Positions 45,113 through 57,284 of a stretch of 64,000 bases of DNA are shown in pieces (within the stretch, counting starts at the first letter, position 1; each line of letters opens with the position of its first letter). A program made the position numbers and the translations under genes. A model generated the notes under the pieces. It was not told where the DNA came from and ran no database searches. It saw only the letters and a list, made by a program, of their open reading frames with translations. The DNA is taken from positions 1,550,001 to 1,614,000 of the forward strand of contig MARA01000003.1 of NCBI GenBank assembly GCA_001792895.1. Reading direction: 5' to 3'. Origin of the DNA: Lentinus brumalis. Taxonomy: Eukaryota; Basidiomycota; Agaricomycetes; Polyporales; Polyporaceae.

Positions 45113-45917
45113 CTTGACGATGACTGTCTAGCTTGGAGGGTGGCGGTTGGCTGCCGAAGGGGCCCGGGCAGAAAGAGCGGCGAGGGCTATTAGATACAAG
45201 CAGAAAAGCGACAGCAGGAGCTGAGGTGGCCCGGGCGCAGCCCAGGTGGAAGTGAAGATTGTGTGGGATGAAAGGGCCGGCAGAAGACTCGGACGCGGAG
45301 AATGTTGTGAGATCCCGGGCGTGTCGCGGTCTTATCTATGGCCAAAGGGCTAAGCACAGAAAACCAAGCACGGTAGTAAGAAAAGGAAAGCGCACCAGAC
45401 CGCTTTGGCGAGGCGACGGGGTGGAGCAGATCCGCCTGCGCACAAAAGGAAGGCACGGAGCCAATCGCCCATGCGACCGACATACACGAGGCTTTTGTCC
45501 TGTGCCGAACGCTGTGTTGCCGCCCTACTCTTGTTGCTATCCATCCGCGTTGTTTGTGGCAGTCGAGGCGAGGTGAAGCGTGCAGCAACAAGACATCGCA
45601 ATGGACGGCCGGCGGCGACGCAGGAGGAGAAGGAGGAGGTCAGGTTGCACGTCGCGCGCGATCACGCGGTGTCCACGGGCGCTCCGTCACAGTGCGCTCG
45701 GGTAAGTAGATGCGTTCGCAGTCACTACTACTTAGTACAAGTGTGTGATGAACGTATGTGAGGTATACCACGCGAAGCTGCTGTTCCAATGTGTTCCAAG
45801 ATATTCAATAACAACGACTTCGTAGCCAGCAATCGGGTGGACCAAGGCCCTGGCAGTGATGGACTCGACTCGGAACTGAACGCGGCCGACTCGTCGAGGC
45901 CTTGTGCACTCATGTAC
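45113..45917. other. Intergenic, GH16 copy 2 promoter
   Basis: No other gene seen. Confidence 0.4.
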
Positions 45918-48408
45918 TCAAAGCCCGCCAGCTGTACAGATCTGCACCGTTTTGAGCGTATCAGCCAGAAGTTCCACATCCGAGTCTTCGTCATCCGACA
46001 GCTCGATGAAGGTGCTTGTCCGAGCGGCGGCCACAGTTGCAGTAGTCGGTGCGACGGGGAACGCGCCGGGCATATGCAGCGGAGAGTCTGGACATGAGTA
46101 TACAATGAACGCCATCACAAAGCGGAGGGCAAGTGGCAGAGATCAGCATGAGATCACGATGGGTGGAGGACACGTGTTGGACGTACCGCGACTGCGAGCC
46201 GCAGCGTTCTGGCTGTCCGCCTTCGGCTTGGGTGTCTTGGGAGCGGTGCGCCGAGTCTCAAATTGAGGCACGAGCTGACCCTCTTTACAGACCGCACAAA
46301 CTGCAGCGCATGTGAGCGGGTGATATCAACCGCGAAGCTAATCGAAAGAGGTACGCACCGACCTCCTCCGGTTTGATCGACTTCGAGTGACGACCGTATC
46401 TGCCACTCCGATTCAGCAGGTGACAGGCATACAAGCGGCCGGCGCACTTACATCTTCGAGCAGGTCGCGCATTCTGTTGGGGATGGTCAGCAAGCGAGAG
46501 GGAAAGATGGACTTCATACACTCACTCCACTCGTACTTGTACTTGATATCGTAGTTGTGCTTCGTCTGGCGGGACCGTCAATCGGCAAGTGGCCCGGAGA
46601 CAAAAAGAGGAAATGTGACATACCGTCACCTCGATATCCGACCGTTTTCGCATGACCTTCTTCGCCCTACATCGATCGATATTTGGTAAGCGATTGCATA
46701 CATCCTGCGCTACATACCCGAGTACTCACCAGTTTTTGAACAGCGACCCATGGTTCTCGGTCGGAGCTCCGTCAATGATCCAACACGCTAGATGGCACAT
46801 CTCATGCGAGAGCGTGTTCCTGATGCGCTCTGCGGACGGAGCGTGAGACGCACTTCCTCAAACTGCACTCCTACAAACTCACCGTCGCAATCCAAGATCT
46901 TCTCTGCCAGTTGAATCGAGGTGACGTGTACCCCCTCCCTAGTCCTGGGTTCAACAGGTCAGCCGATGCACCTCCAACGAGTGACGACCGAACCCACCTC
47001 CGCCAGTGCGCCCTTCCAGCCGTAGTCAACAGCCTCTTGTTCCATTCCAATGTCGTCCCCGCAGGGATGCCGCCCCCAAAGACAGTCTCGTTCATCTCGT
47101 TGAAGAACGCCTGCGCATAGTTCCGCCGTCGCTCGAGCTCGGACTGCAGCAGCGCCTTCTTCGTCATCCGCGGGGCCTTGCCAGTTTTGTTGGGAGCCGG
47201 GCTCGCGGTCACCGACCGCGCCCGAGCGATGGCGGTTCCGCTCAACTTGGGCTTGACCATCCCTGCCACCTCGTCTTCTGAGCCAGGCTCGGACTCGGGG
47301 GAGTCTGTCGTGAGGGTCTTGGGAGGCCCGCGCCGGGGAGTGGAGGGCCCTGGGGTGCCAAAGGTGTTGGCTCGACGGATGGGCTTCCGTGCGCTGCGGG
47401 GCTCGTCTCTACATATAAAAGATGAGCATCACAGCATCGGACCGCAGAAGTGGAATTGCCTACAAAGTGAGAATAGCGCCGTCGTCCACGGCGAAAGGGT
47501 CGTCTGGAACCCTGCATTCCTCCTGTTCATCTTCATCGGAGTCGTCCACAAATAAAGGCAGCATCTTTTTTGCGGTCTTCACTGTGACGTCGGAGGGCGG
47601 AGGACATGCCACGTCGACCGCTGCGGACGGCTTCGTTCCATTTGCCTCCAGCTCGTCGTGCATAGTCGCAGGCTCGACGTCAGACTGCTCACTCTCTGAT
47701 GAGCTGAGCGTGAGGTCTATTATGTCGTCATCTAGGTTCGGGGCACGACGGCGAACATTGGGTGTTCGCACTACTGGAGCGTTGTCCCCGCCGACATGCG
47801 CCTCGTCCGCTATTTCAAGATTCGACTGAGAATCACGGTAAAGATCTCGAGTTGGCGGCGCCTCGCCATACTTCCGGAGCCTCCTTGGGGTAGTGGGAGG
47901 CAAGGGCTCGGCATCACTGGGCCGGGAGAGGGGTATGAACTTCGGTACACCTATTTCCGTTCAGTACATACCTGTCCCAAATATCATCGTCGTCGTGCGA
48001 GGCTGACGCCTTCTCCGCCAAAGACGTCTGTGTCGGCTGTGAGCCTTTCTGAGCGCTCACGGAAGCACTAACGATGCCCTCAGAACCCACGTAGTTGCAC
48101 AATCATTTGCGGTCACGGTGGACACACACCTAGACATGTCCTCCTCATCCGACGACACCACGATGATCTTCAGGTCATTCTGAACCAATGATAACAGCGG
48201 TTCGCGCTTTGACCTCATCCGTCTGTGATATTGTCACCCGCGTGCGGTGAGCCATAGGGTGTGTCTCGCCGCGAGAAGCCACGTACCGCTGCCGCTCTTC
48301 CTCGCTGTCGGACACCTCGGTTCTGCTCGGGTAGGCTTTAAGCCGAGCTCTTATTAAAGGCGAGGATACGCCTCCAAGGCCTCCGTTTATGCGCGAGCTC
48401 GACTGCAT
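45918..48408 (-). CDS. GCNA/ACRC-type SprT-like metalloprotease with SUMO-interacting motifs
   Basis: Thirteen exons: 48287-48408, 48130-48222, 47972-48067, 47464-47916, 46998-47408, 46883-46944, 46730-46829, 46624-46666, 46526-46565, 46452-46473, 46359-46399, 46187-46300, 45918-46087. About 588 residues. A disordered acidic N-terminus contains KIIVVSSDEED and DDIIDLTLSSSE, SUMO-interacting-type motifs; TFIELSDDED lies near the C-terminus. The SprT domain has LEWNKRLLTTAGRAHWRR, VTSIQLAEKILD and the catalytic SHEMCH. A zinc ribbon follows (CATCSK, YGRHSKSIKP, CAVCKEG). GCNA proteins clear DNA-protein crosslinks in a SUMO-dependent manner; that role is inferred from architecture. Phases agree across all exons; the first exon is the least certain. 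Confidence 0.87.
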
Positions 48409-49406
48409 GACTCGAACGTGTGGCCTGACGATCAAGCAGGGCAACGAGGTTTGGCACTGAGTTCAATCACGTCTGACAGGACAAGGGGCAACTGCTGCAG
48501 CACAGTACTAGCGTTAAAGCAGCGATACGAGGAAGAAAAGCTCTGGACAGTGTGATGTGTGGTCCAGGACAGAGTCTGAGACGCGACGCGACGCGACTCG
48601 GACAATTGAACATTGCCCGGCAATCAAACCGGATTTAAGGTTGAGATCAGGATCACAGTAGCGCCCACGTTCGATCGCGGAAACCTTGTCCCAGGACAGC
48701 CCAGGACGGGAGCTAATGCAAGGAGAACGTGGTTGAGACGGAGGAGCATACACGGCAAGGGCACTCGAGCAGCTTGGAAATACCGTGAGGATTACTGTCC
48801 TGTGAGCTCTGAGGTCACACTCCGTTTTACTGACATCAGACCGGCGCACGACGACGCCCCCAAATGAACTCGGCGTGAATCAAGGTACTTATATGTCCAT
48901 AAAATAACACAGCACGCAAAGTACGTATGATACAGAAAGCCCAGCGATGCAACACGGACGACACCGCGTGGTAGGCAGGAATCTATTGAACAAGACTTGA
49001 AAGCACAATGAATAACCCTCCAGAGTCCGTGGGCGCAAGCAGTACGGATACAACATGGGGGCATGAGTGTCGTGCAAGTCGTGAGTCGTGAATGGTGCCG
49101 ACAGCCGCGTGGGGGAGGGCACAGCCCGCCGTACGCGGCTGTCTCGAGTCCAGGTCGTAACTGTCCTCCTCTATATTACAATGGACGCAGCGTGGAGGGT
49201 GAGTCGAGACTCGAAAATGGTAGTGTGTCGGTAGTGTGTTGGGTGCTCTGACAGCTGTTCGAGGGATCGAGATCGAACCTAGGGGCGGATAGCCGCCCGA
49301 TCGGGAGCGAGGTTTGTGGGTGACGGTGACTGCGTCACTTGTGTATGCAAGATCGAAGTTGTGTCCGGATACGGTCGAGCATGGAATGTAGAGACGGAGG
49401 GAGTGG
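48409..49406. other. Intergenic, no gene recognised
   Basis: Holds the protease promoter and the 3' side of GH16 copy 3. Confidence 0.4.
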
Positions 49407-51074
49407 TTACGAGCTCGTCTGGTAGATCTTGACATACTTGACTTCCCAGTCTGCACGGGAACTTAGAATAGTTCGGATAAAGGTCAATGCAATGCGACTT
49501 ACAGGCTTCGCTAAATGCAGCCCCGTTGCCACGGACGTAGTCTTCACAGGTAGCGACACCAGTGCGCGCGGCGCAGCTCTGCTCTTGCCCTGGGACGCCG
49601 GCCGCTCCCCAGACACCTCCTGCCCAATCACCGCTGTAATGCGATTTAGTATGCCTTGCAAAGCGGCGGCAGTAGCGACTCACCATAGCGTGGTATCAAA
49701 GATAGCTGTATGAGAATAGAAGTAGGTCGATGGCTTGCACGTAGACGCAGGGAAAGAAGCGATGGGCTTGCTCCAACCGCTCGGCTGTGGCGCGCCGTTG
49801 TCGATGTCATCTGGAACGGATCCACGAGGGAAGAACCAAGTCTTGATTCCGTCGTCGTCCCACAACGCTGCGTACGGGTCAGTTTTTGATAGAGAATGAT
49901 CATACGAGATATGAGGCTCACTAGCATATACGCCACCGCCGTTGCTGTTGAACGGAGCACCGAAGGAGTTCGTCTGACTCGCACGGACACCACATCCTGC
50001 ATTAGCTGTGGTGGCGACTGCGCAGTCCGTGTTCGCCACGAGGGACCCAGTAATCCCGAGGATATTAGGATCCGAGGATGACATGGTGCAGCCGGGGTTC
50101 GTATGCAGTGTCACCTGGTTGTTCGTGTACTCGTGTACACCCTCCACCATGTCAATCTCTCCACCTACCGGCCAATTTGGACCGTTGCTCCAAAACGCGG
50201 GCCATGTTCCACACCCCGTGGGCATGTGTACGGCGTCTATGATGATAAGCCCCCCGGTGTAGGTGAACAGCGACTCGAGCCGAATGCTTTGGCGGTTCCC
50301 CGAGACAGTGGGCGTGGTCTCGACTCGCATGATGGCGTTCCCTGCGTCATTGATGTCGATGAGGCTGGCCGAATTCTGGAGATCGCTGAGTAAGCGTTAT
50401 AATTATCTCTATACGTACAACACTTACAGCGGTCGGTCGGTCGACATATTGAACGATACCGTGGGTCCACGTATCGGGAGTGTTGATAAAGGTCCATGCG
50501 TCAAAGAAAGTGTCTCCTTGCTGCTCTGGTTGTCAATTACCAACTGCAGGAGACCCGGAGAGATACGCACCCATTGTTGCACGACCTTCCACTGAGATGA
50601 CGGAGAGCTCGTGCTCGATGAGGAACTTGGACCGGCAGGCCCGGTACTAGTGTGCGACGGGGACGATCCCGAGCCCGTTTGTGTCGCTGTCGGAGAAACC
50701 GAGTCCGATGAGGACGCTGCGACCGGCTCACTCGATGTAGTTGACCCACTCGACCCATCAGATCCGTCCGACCCCGATTCGCTCGAGCCGTTGGAGCTGT
50801 TGTATCCTCCCGACCCGATACCCGTGAGCCCTGTGCCCACATTGTTCGTGCAGAAGAGCTTGGACGCTAGCAGGACTTGGGGTTGCTGCTGCTGTCGTAG
50901 CCCTGCGTATGCGAGCCGCATGTCCTCCAAGAGCCCGGAACTTCTCTTGCTTATGTGACGGCCAACGTGTTTTGCTGCGCGAGTGAGGGACTCCGAGCTA
51001 CGCGAGAAAAGGGCGGCGTCGGAAGGGGCAGCATTGGTGAGGAGGAGGAGTAGGAGGGGAATGTGCACAATCAT
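49407..51074 (-). CDS. Secreted GH16 glycoside hydrolase, copy 3
   Basis: Six exons (50571-51074, 50428-50520, 49922-50375, 49684-49867, 49503-49633, 49407-49450), about 469 residues. Signal peptide HIPLLLLLLTNAAPSDA. A Ser/Thr/Gly-rich linker of about 90 residues leads to QGDTFFDAWTFI. The active site reads GGEIDMVEGVHEYTNNQ, complete. VHMPTGCGTWPAFW, GITGSLVANTDCA, CGDWAGGVW and CAARTGVATCEDYV match copy 2. The last exon ends YWEVKYVKIYQTSS. Intron positions and phases are the same as in copy 2, and three exons have identical lengths. The linker region is the most diverged part. Expected to act on cell-wall beta-glucans outside the cell. Confidence 0.93.
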
Positions 51075-52799
51075 GGCAAGAGCGTCCGACAGCAGGTGGT
51101 AGTGGTGGTGGATAACAGCTGTATTTTGAGAGCAGCGAGGAGTGGGGTCGGAGAGATATGCACCGAGGCGCAGCCTGGGTTGGGTGTTGGCCGTCTATAA
51201 CACTGGAGCGACAGCAAGGACAAAAAGAACAGCGATGAGGAGATGAGGAAACTTGGAGGAGATCTTCGGGATGAAGGAGGTATATGTACAGATGAGTAAG
51301 TACCCCGACAAGAGGGAACCTCTATGTCAGTGGAGAAGGTCCACGCCCACCAAGCGCCTGTGATCTCTCCCCCAATATCCGGGCGCTCCGAGCGTGCCTC
51401 ACTTACCACATCCAGCCGCAGATATTGCGCTCTGTGTGCGTGTGAGTACGTAACGTGGACTTAGAGCTCGCTGGTCCCCTCCGTCGACGTCCGACTCCGG
51501 ATGATGCTTGCCCTTCGCCTCCAGTGTGATGTCCTAGCTAGCTAACAACCACAAAAGCTTTCATTATGGTCGCCAGGCTATCCATCCTCCTCTCGATACA
51601 AATTTATACTCGTACGTAGTATGGGGATATCTCCTAAGTAAGGCTGTCGGCGTGACGTGCCCTCCGAGGCCTGGGGAAGCCGTCTACTTATGAATACATG
51701 AGCTGCGGAGGACCCGCCCACACATCCCAAAAATACACGGTCGTCTCTGCTTCGGACCCTTGACCAGTCAGCAGAGCTCCCGTGCCGAGCATGCGCAGGG
51801 ACAGCCGCCGCGGGGACAGCCTGCGGCGCTGACGTCCGTCGCCCGCTCCTCCCGCGCTGTGTCGGCCAGCCAATGCAGTACGTAGTGTACTCTACATGCG
51901 CAGCTCGACTTCGACTTCGCACAGTGCACACCTGTTCTGCGCATTGATGTACCCTACAGGTTGCTCCGTTCCTCGCTGAACTCTCGCCCATCGCCTTTCA
52001 CTGGTATGGATGACCATTGAGGCCTTACGAGGTTACGTGACGATGCACCACGCCTGATGCACGCCCATCGGGCCTGTCGACATCGGCGTATATGATAGGG
52101 CAAATCCTGACAGCGCGCTGTTTATTCTCGTGTTTGACGCATGTCCGCTACAGTACATGCGCCAACAGCACGGACGCCAATTGAGCAAAATCCTAGATTG
52201 CTACCTCAAGCACTATATAACCACGACGCTTGCCTTCTTTGGACACCGACACACCGACGCGATCGATCGAGCAGAAAAGGGGCTGCCCAGCATGACGCTT
52301 TGAGACCTGACTCCAATCAGTAGAGCGAGAATGTGGTTAACCACAACAGAAGTGCATTGCGGATATCTACGGGCCAAGATGCATATGGGGATGGATGTAT
52401 GGCGGGCGAATGAGGAAGCATATATATGTACATCGCGTCAATTATACCTCGTCCTACAAGTATATAAGATCGCGAAAAAGGGGATGAGAGGGTGTGTATG
52501 CGCGTGGGGCAGTCACATCTCAACACAACAGTGGGAGGAAGTGGTGTACGATGGGTGGCAAAGAGACAGAGACCGAAGGTAGAGGGAATAAAAATGCAAT
52601 ACAGACGAAAGCGTGAACCGAACATCGACATATACACGATCGAGGGCAAGAGTGATGCAAGATAATCCGCGCGTCAACAGAGGGACGTCGGCAGTTGGAA
52701 AGAAACGTCCCAGAGAGTCCGCTGCCCAGCAATCAACACAACCTCAACCCTGCGGTCCAAGCTGCGAGAGTGGGAACTATCCAAAATGACATAGTTGCT
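51075..52799. other. Long gap with orphan TATA-like boxes
   Basis: No coding sequence recognised. tatataa at 52214-52220 and tatataag near 52461 on the plus strand have no downstream gene that I can model; they could belong to a non-coding or very small transcript. Confidence 0.35.
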
Positions 52800-55276
52800 C
52801 TAGTGGCCGACTGAGCTTCCAGAGGCGAACGCCTCCCGCACGCTCTTCCGGAGCTCGTCGTGATCGCGCCCGCTTACGCTCTCATCACGCTGAGAGAACG
52901 AGCTGGCTTGGATCTGCGAAGCGAGAGCGCTGGGCGTCATGACGCCCTCGCTGTCCGTAAAATCGAGGATCCGCCGCGCGAGCATCTGGATCTCCCCATG
53001 CCCGTTGCCAGTCTCGGTGTCAGCATACGAGTGGCTCTGGGAGTGGTGCGAGTGAGGGGTGCCGCCGAGGGACGAAGTAGGGGTGGAGGTACGGGTCTCT
53101 GCCAGTTGGCGGATGTTAGGGATGAGGATCGACGAACTGCGGATGTTGCTGATGAGCTGGGGATCTGGAAAGACGAAATCAGTTATGAATGCTCCTTCGG
53201 ATAAACACGCATGAGAAGACATACCTCCGGACTCCAACAGCTGTACAATGGTCCATACGGCGATGTGTTGGAAGGTTGCGTCCGAGCTCGTGAGGAAACG
53301 GTACAAGTATCTGTGCATGCCGCCATCGGGCTTATCCCAGACGTCATTAAAGGCGGAGTAGTCATCAGTGGTCGTACGCCCATCTGTACGACTCGCGTCA
53401 GTATGATGAGGCTCTTCAACTGAACGGACGTCCTTACCTTTGGAAGACAGGTTGCCAAGTGCCGCAGCACTGTTGCCCTGTACTTCAGAGCTCGGCGAGT
53501 TCGTAAGGGGGATCAACACCTCGCATATACCCATCTCAAGCAGCTGACCCTTCAACTCGTCTGCGATCATCTCTGCGTTAGATGACCATACCAGGAAAAG
53601 AAGGCATGAAACGCACCACTGAGAGCCAATACTGCGATGCAGGCCGTCATCTCGCTCTGCACGTTCATCGGAACCTCGAGGACGAGCTCCTTGATGCTCT
53701 GCACCGCGCCAGCCTTGACGATAGCCTGCTTGTTCTTCTCAGAGCTAGCAGCGAGGTTACGTAACGTCGAGATCGCATGGCATTGCACCTCCTCGTTGTC
53801 CTTGAACGACAGCAAGTTGATGAGAGGTTGCAAGAATCCGGATTCGATGATGGGTGACTCGTTTTGTGGGTGAATCGAGACATTCCGAACACAAGCCGCC
53901 GCCGAAAGAATTAGCGGGAGGTAGGTCGACTGCAGCAACCGGAGTAAAGAGGTAAGACCGTCGGCCTTCACGATCTCGAGCTGGTATTTCTCTACAGGGC
54001 CAAGCACGGTGTCAATGGCAACACGCAAAGAGACTTGTATGCGTCGGCTTACCATCGCTAGCGAGATTACGCAGTGCCAATGCGGCCTGGCATTGAACCT
54101 TCAGACTGGGGCTGTCCATCAACTGCACGAGGCTTGACACGAGCTTCGGCTCCGTCTGAGCAAGCTTCTTGCGATTGTGCGCTGCGTTCCACATCTATTT
54201 AGCACACAGACAAGGGAGCCAAACCATACGACGTACCATCTACCGCGATGTTACTGAGAGCAGTCGTACAGTAATACTGGACATCCGTGTCCGGAGAATT
54301 GAGCAGGCTGACCAGCACAGGAATCGCACCGGCGTTCACGAGTTGTTGCCGATTTTCATCTAAAGTCATATAACGTCGAATGAGATTTCATAGCCGCGCA
54401 GGCGCGTCGTGCAGAACATACCGGAATGTGTCATGTTGAGCAGTGCACCGGTCGCGTTGCGTTGCACGCGCATGTCCTTTGAGCGTGCGAGCCGAGTGAG
54501 GGGAACAAGAGCACCCGACTTCGCGATCTTGGTCTTGTTGTCGTCTATAACAGTCCCACAGGGTTCGCACTCTCAGATGTCACACATGAGAACTGTCGGA
54601 CTTAACGCACCATGGGTAGCCAAGTTTGTTACACATCCCACGGCGTTGCACTGCACCTCGACATTGGGGCTAAGCATTTGCCTAATGAGAGGTTCGAGAC
54701 CGCCAAGCTTCACGATGAGAAGCTTGTTGTCGGCTGTCGCGTCACGTCAGTGCGAGCGGGAGGGCATGCCTAGACCATACGCACTATTTACAGCAAGATT
54801 TCCCAACGCCGCGCTGGCAGCCCGCTGCACTTCGGTGTCATGGCTACTGAGGAGGAAGAGGATGGGGTCGAGCGTGTCCCGGCCGACGGGACGGACTTCC
54901 TTCTCGGTGATTTCGGCAAATGCTAGTGCGGCGCTGCGTTGGAGGTCGACATTGTCGGAGAAGGAGAGTGTTGTCAACGCTGCAAGAGGAGAATCCCGGA
55001 AGAAGTCGGTAGTTGTGCGATCTGCAGCAGCGCGACCGCGTGAGTTGAAGAATTCTGTGCAGAGGGCCGGATGAGCGCAAGACGTGAGGGACGTACTCTC
55101 GAGATACTGTAGAAGATCTGCCACTGCCTCCCGCTCGTTCTCCAACAACAACGGCTCGTATGTTGACCTCCGGGAGCGGACTGTCCACACGATGTTAGTA
55201 CGAGTAGGATGTATGCCGACATGCACAGGAAACAGAACACACAGCAGGACTCGCAGCAACTGGAGACGACGCCCAT
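52800..55276 (-). CDS. VAC8: Vacuolar armadillo-repeat protein VAC8
   Basis: Eleven exons: 55243-55276, 55097-55180, 54785-55021, 54611-54733, 54422-54544, 54237-54359, 54053-54181, 53617-53991, 53438-53572, 53225-53383, 52800-53164. About 628 residues. The N-terminus [11 protein letters not shown] gives an N-myristoylation glycine and clustered palmitoylation cysteines. [19 protein letters not shown] and a run of armadillo repeats follow ([67 protein letters not shown]). VAC8 anchors proteins on the vacuole for inheritance, fusion, Cvt/autophagy and nucleus-vacuole contacts. Exons 4-6 are each exactly 123 nt and match one repeat. A short EMIA insert precedes DELKGQ. The C-terminal 60 residues are not conserved in my recollection. 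Confidence 0.96.
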
Positions 55277-55711
55277 GTCAAAGATCCGTGATGGCGAGGA
55301 CGAGCGGGGGACGGCGGGGAAGGGAGAGAGGTCGTTGGGCGGAATGAGGAGCACGCTCTCGAACGCGAAGGCAACGCCGGCAATGTGTTTGTTCGTGTTG
55401 TGTCCCCGCCCAAATCAAGCCACGCGCCATGCCTGCGCTCATCGTTCGCAACGACGACGAGAACCCCGGGCACGACGTCCGCATCAGAATCAAGATATCA
55501 TCTTCGCGGCCAATTTCCACCGCTAGTTGCGCCCGCGGACTCTAGTTCTGACATTCTGAGAGAGAGCGTCGTTGACTGCGGCATCCATGGGCGATGCAAT
55601 GGCCGTGGCGATGAACGCTGCGCACAGTTACGCTCGCCTCTTCAAGCCATGTACAATACTTAAGCTCAGGGCTGCGCCCAAGGGGCCTCGGAAAACAGCC
55701 CAAGCAGTCGA
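55277..55711. promoter_or_regulatory. Bidirectional promoter, VAC8 / acyl-protein thioesterase
   Basis: 435 bp between divergent ATGs. Both products concern protein palmitoylation, which makes the pairing notable. Confidence 0.45.
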
Positions 55712-56563
55712 ATGGCTACACTGGCAGCGGGAGGTGGTGAACCGATTGTCATCGCTCCGACCGAGGACCATGTGGCTACCGTCGTCTTTGCCCATGTGAG
55801 TCAACTTGTTCGTGCTCAGTACTGTCGCTGACTTTGGTCTACCGTTCTGCTATGTAGGGTCTTGGACAGACCAACAGCAGCTGGCTGCCCGTTCTGCGTC
55901 CAGTCGCTAACCGACTTCCAGGCGTGAAGTGGATCCTGCCCCAAGCGTAAGCGCATGAAACCGCTTCTTGAATTGGTCTCACAATCTACCTCTAGGCCTA
56001 ATGCTCCTGTTACCTATAGTCAAGGGAGGATTCGTCCGAGCTGGTTCAACATCGATAGTCTCCCGCCGTGCAACTGTCATGACGAAGCTGGTGTAGCGGC
56101 CTCGGTTGCTAGACTGGAGAATATTGTCATCTCGGAGGTCCGCAACGGGACACCTTCAACGAAGATTGTCTTAGTGGGGTTCAGTCAAGGAGCGGCGCTG
56201 TCGCTCATGACAGCGTTGACCACTCTGCATGAGCTCGGCGGTGTCGCCAGTCTCTCGGGGTGGATCCCTCAGCAGTCTAGGCAGGTACGTGTCTTGTCGC
56301 CGTATGTGGAGAGTTCATGCACTGACCATTTACGTCAGGCGATGCACCAGATAGAACCCAGCCTGCCTGTGTTCTGGTCTCACGGTACTGCAGACGAGGA
56401 GGTGCCGCTGTCCTACGGAGAAGAGTGCACGGCATTTCTCCGCGACAGTCTCCAATTGCCTGTGGACAAGGTGACCTTCAAGACGTACGAGGGACTTGAG
56501 CATGCCGTGAACGAAGATGTTCTCAGCGACCTTGCCGCTTGGTTGAGTCACTCGTTGACTTGA
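55712..56563 (+). CDS. APT1: Acyl-protein thioesterase 1 (alpha/beta hydrolase)
   Basis: Four exons (55712-55795, 55858-55946, 55996-56284, 56339-56563), 228 residues, the family length. VVFAHGLGQTNSSWLPVL supplies the oxyanion region. VLVGFSQGAALSL carries the nucleophile serine. SHGTADEEVPL has the catalytic Asp and EGLEHAVNED the His, so the triad is complete. RPSWFNIDSLPPC is the usual substrate-loop region, although this copy reads CNCHDEAG after it. The enzyme removes palmitate from cysteines of Ras, G-alpha and other cytosolic-face proteins. It is divergent from VAC8, whose product is palmitoylated in yeast; a functional link is speculative. Confidence 0.94.
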
Positions 56564-57284
56564 GGGCCCGGCTCGCCTGTCCTTAGGTTGCGCGTCGGCA
56601 TTTTCGGACTTTAGGCTAGTCTACTTCCGTTTCCAGCTTAGATATGACCTATCAATGTCCTTCTCTCTGATCATGAACTAGGAGCACACGATAACTTGTT
56701 TGGACCCACCCAGCACAGACCCAGACCGTATCAGAGTCGCCGGGGATGTTCCCAGCTTGACGTTGCAACGCGCGATTCTGTTGCATATCGGACGGCACTC
56801 GTTCCCTTCATGAACGCGAAATTGTGCTGTCCATGTTCTGCCATAATTAATGCGTCGTAAGCGGCGAAGCAGGAATTCGAGGACACTTCGAGAGCAGTTC
56901 TATACACCCGTCATGAGACATAGGCAGCAGACAGTGCCGGAGTAGAGCAGGTGGAGATTTTGGTGACTTCAATGCGTGACGTGCCCACAGTGATCTACAT
57001 CAGCACAACATCAGCACATGAGCTGCTGCCAGTGGAAGAGAGTCCGAGGAGTAAGTAAGTACCCTTGCGTGCAGGCCTGTGCAAGGAGGTGCGCTTGTGG
57101 CAAAAGTTTACGTCCCAGACACCGCCACCATGAGGCGCGTGCGATCGAGATCCAGATGTACGAGTACTGTACTCTACCATAAGTACCCTCACCCAGCTCC
57201 TGCGCCTGCCTCGATATCTGATCTTGCTGGGCTCTAGACGACTACTAGGTTGACCTTCCGGCGTGACTAGTGGTTGATACCTGA
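56564..57284. other. Intergenic, no gene recognised
   Basis: Between two plus-strand genes; CCA1 promoter expected here. Confidence 0.4.

Noticed and set aside
48175..48444. Apparent frame break in the SprT-like gene near 48187
   Set aside because: Resolved by a 63-nt intron with gtacgt donor at 48286 and cacag acceptor before 48222, which restores phase.
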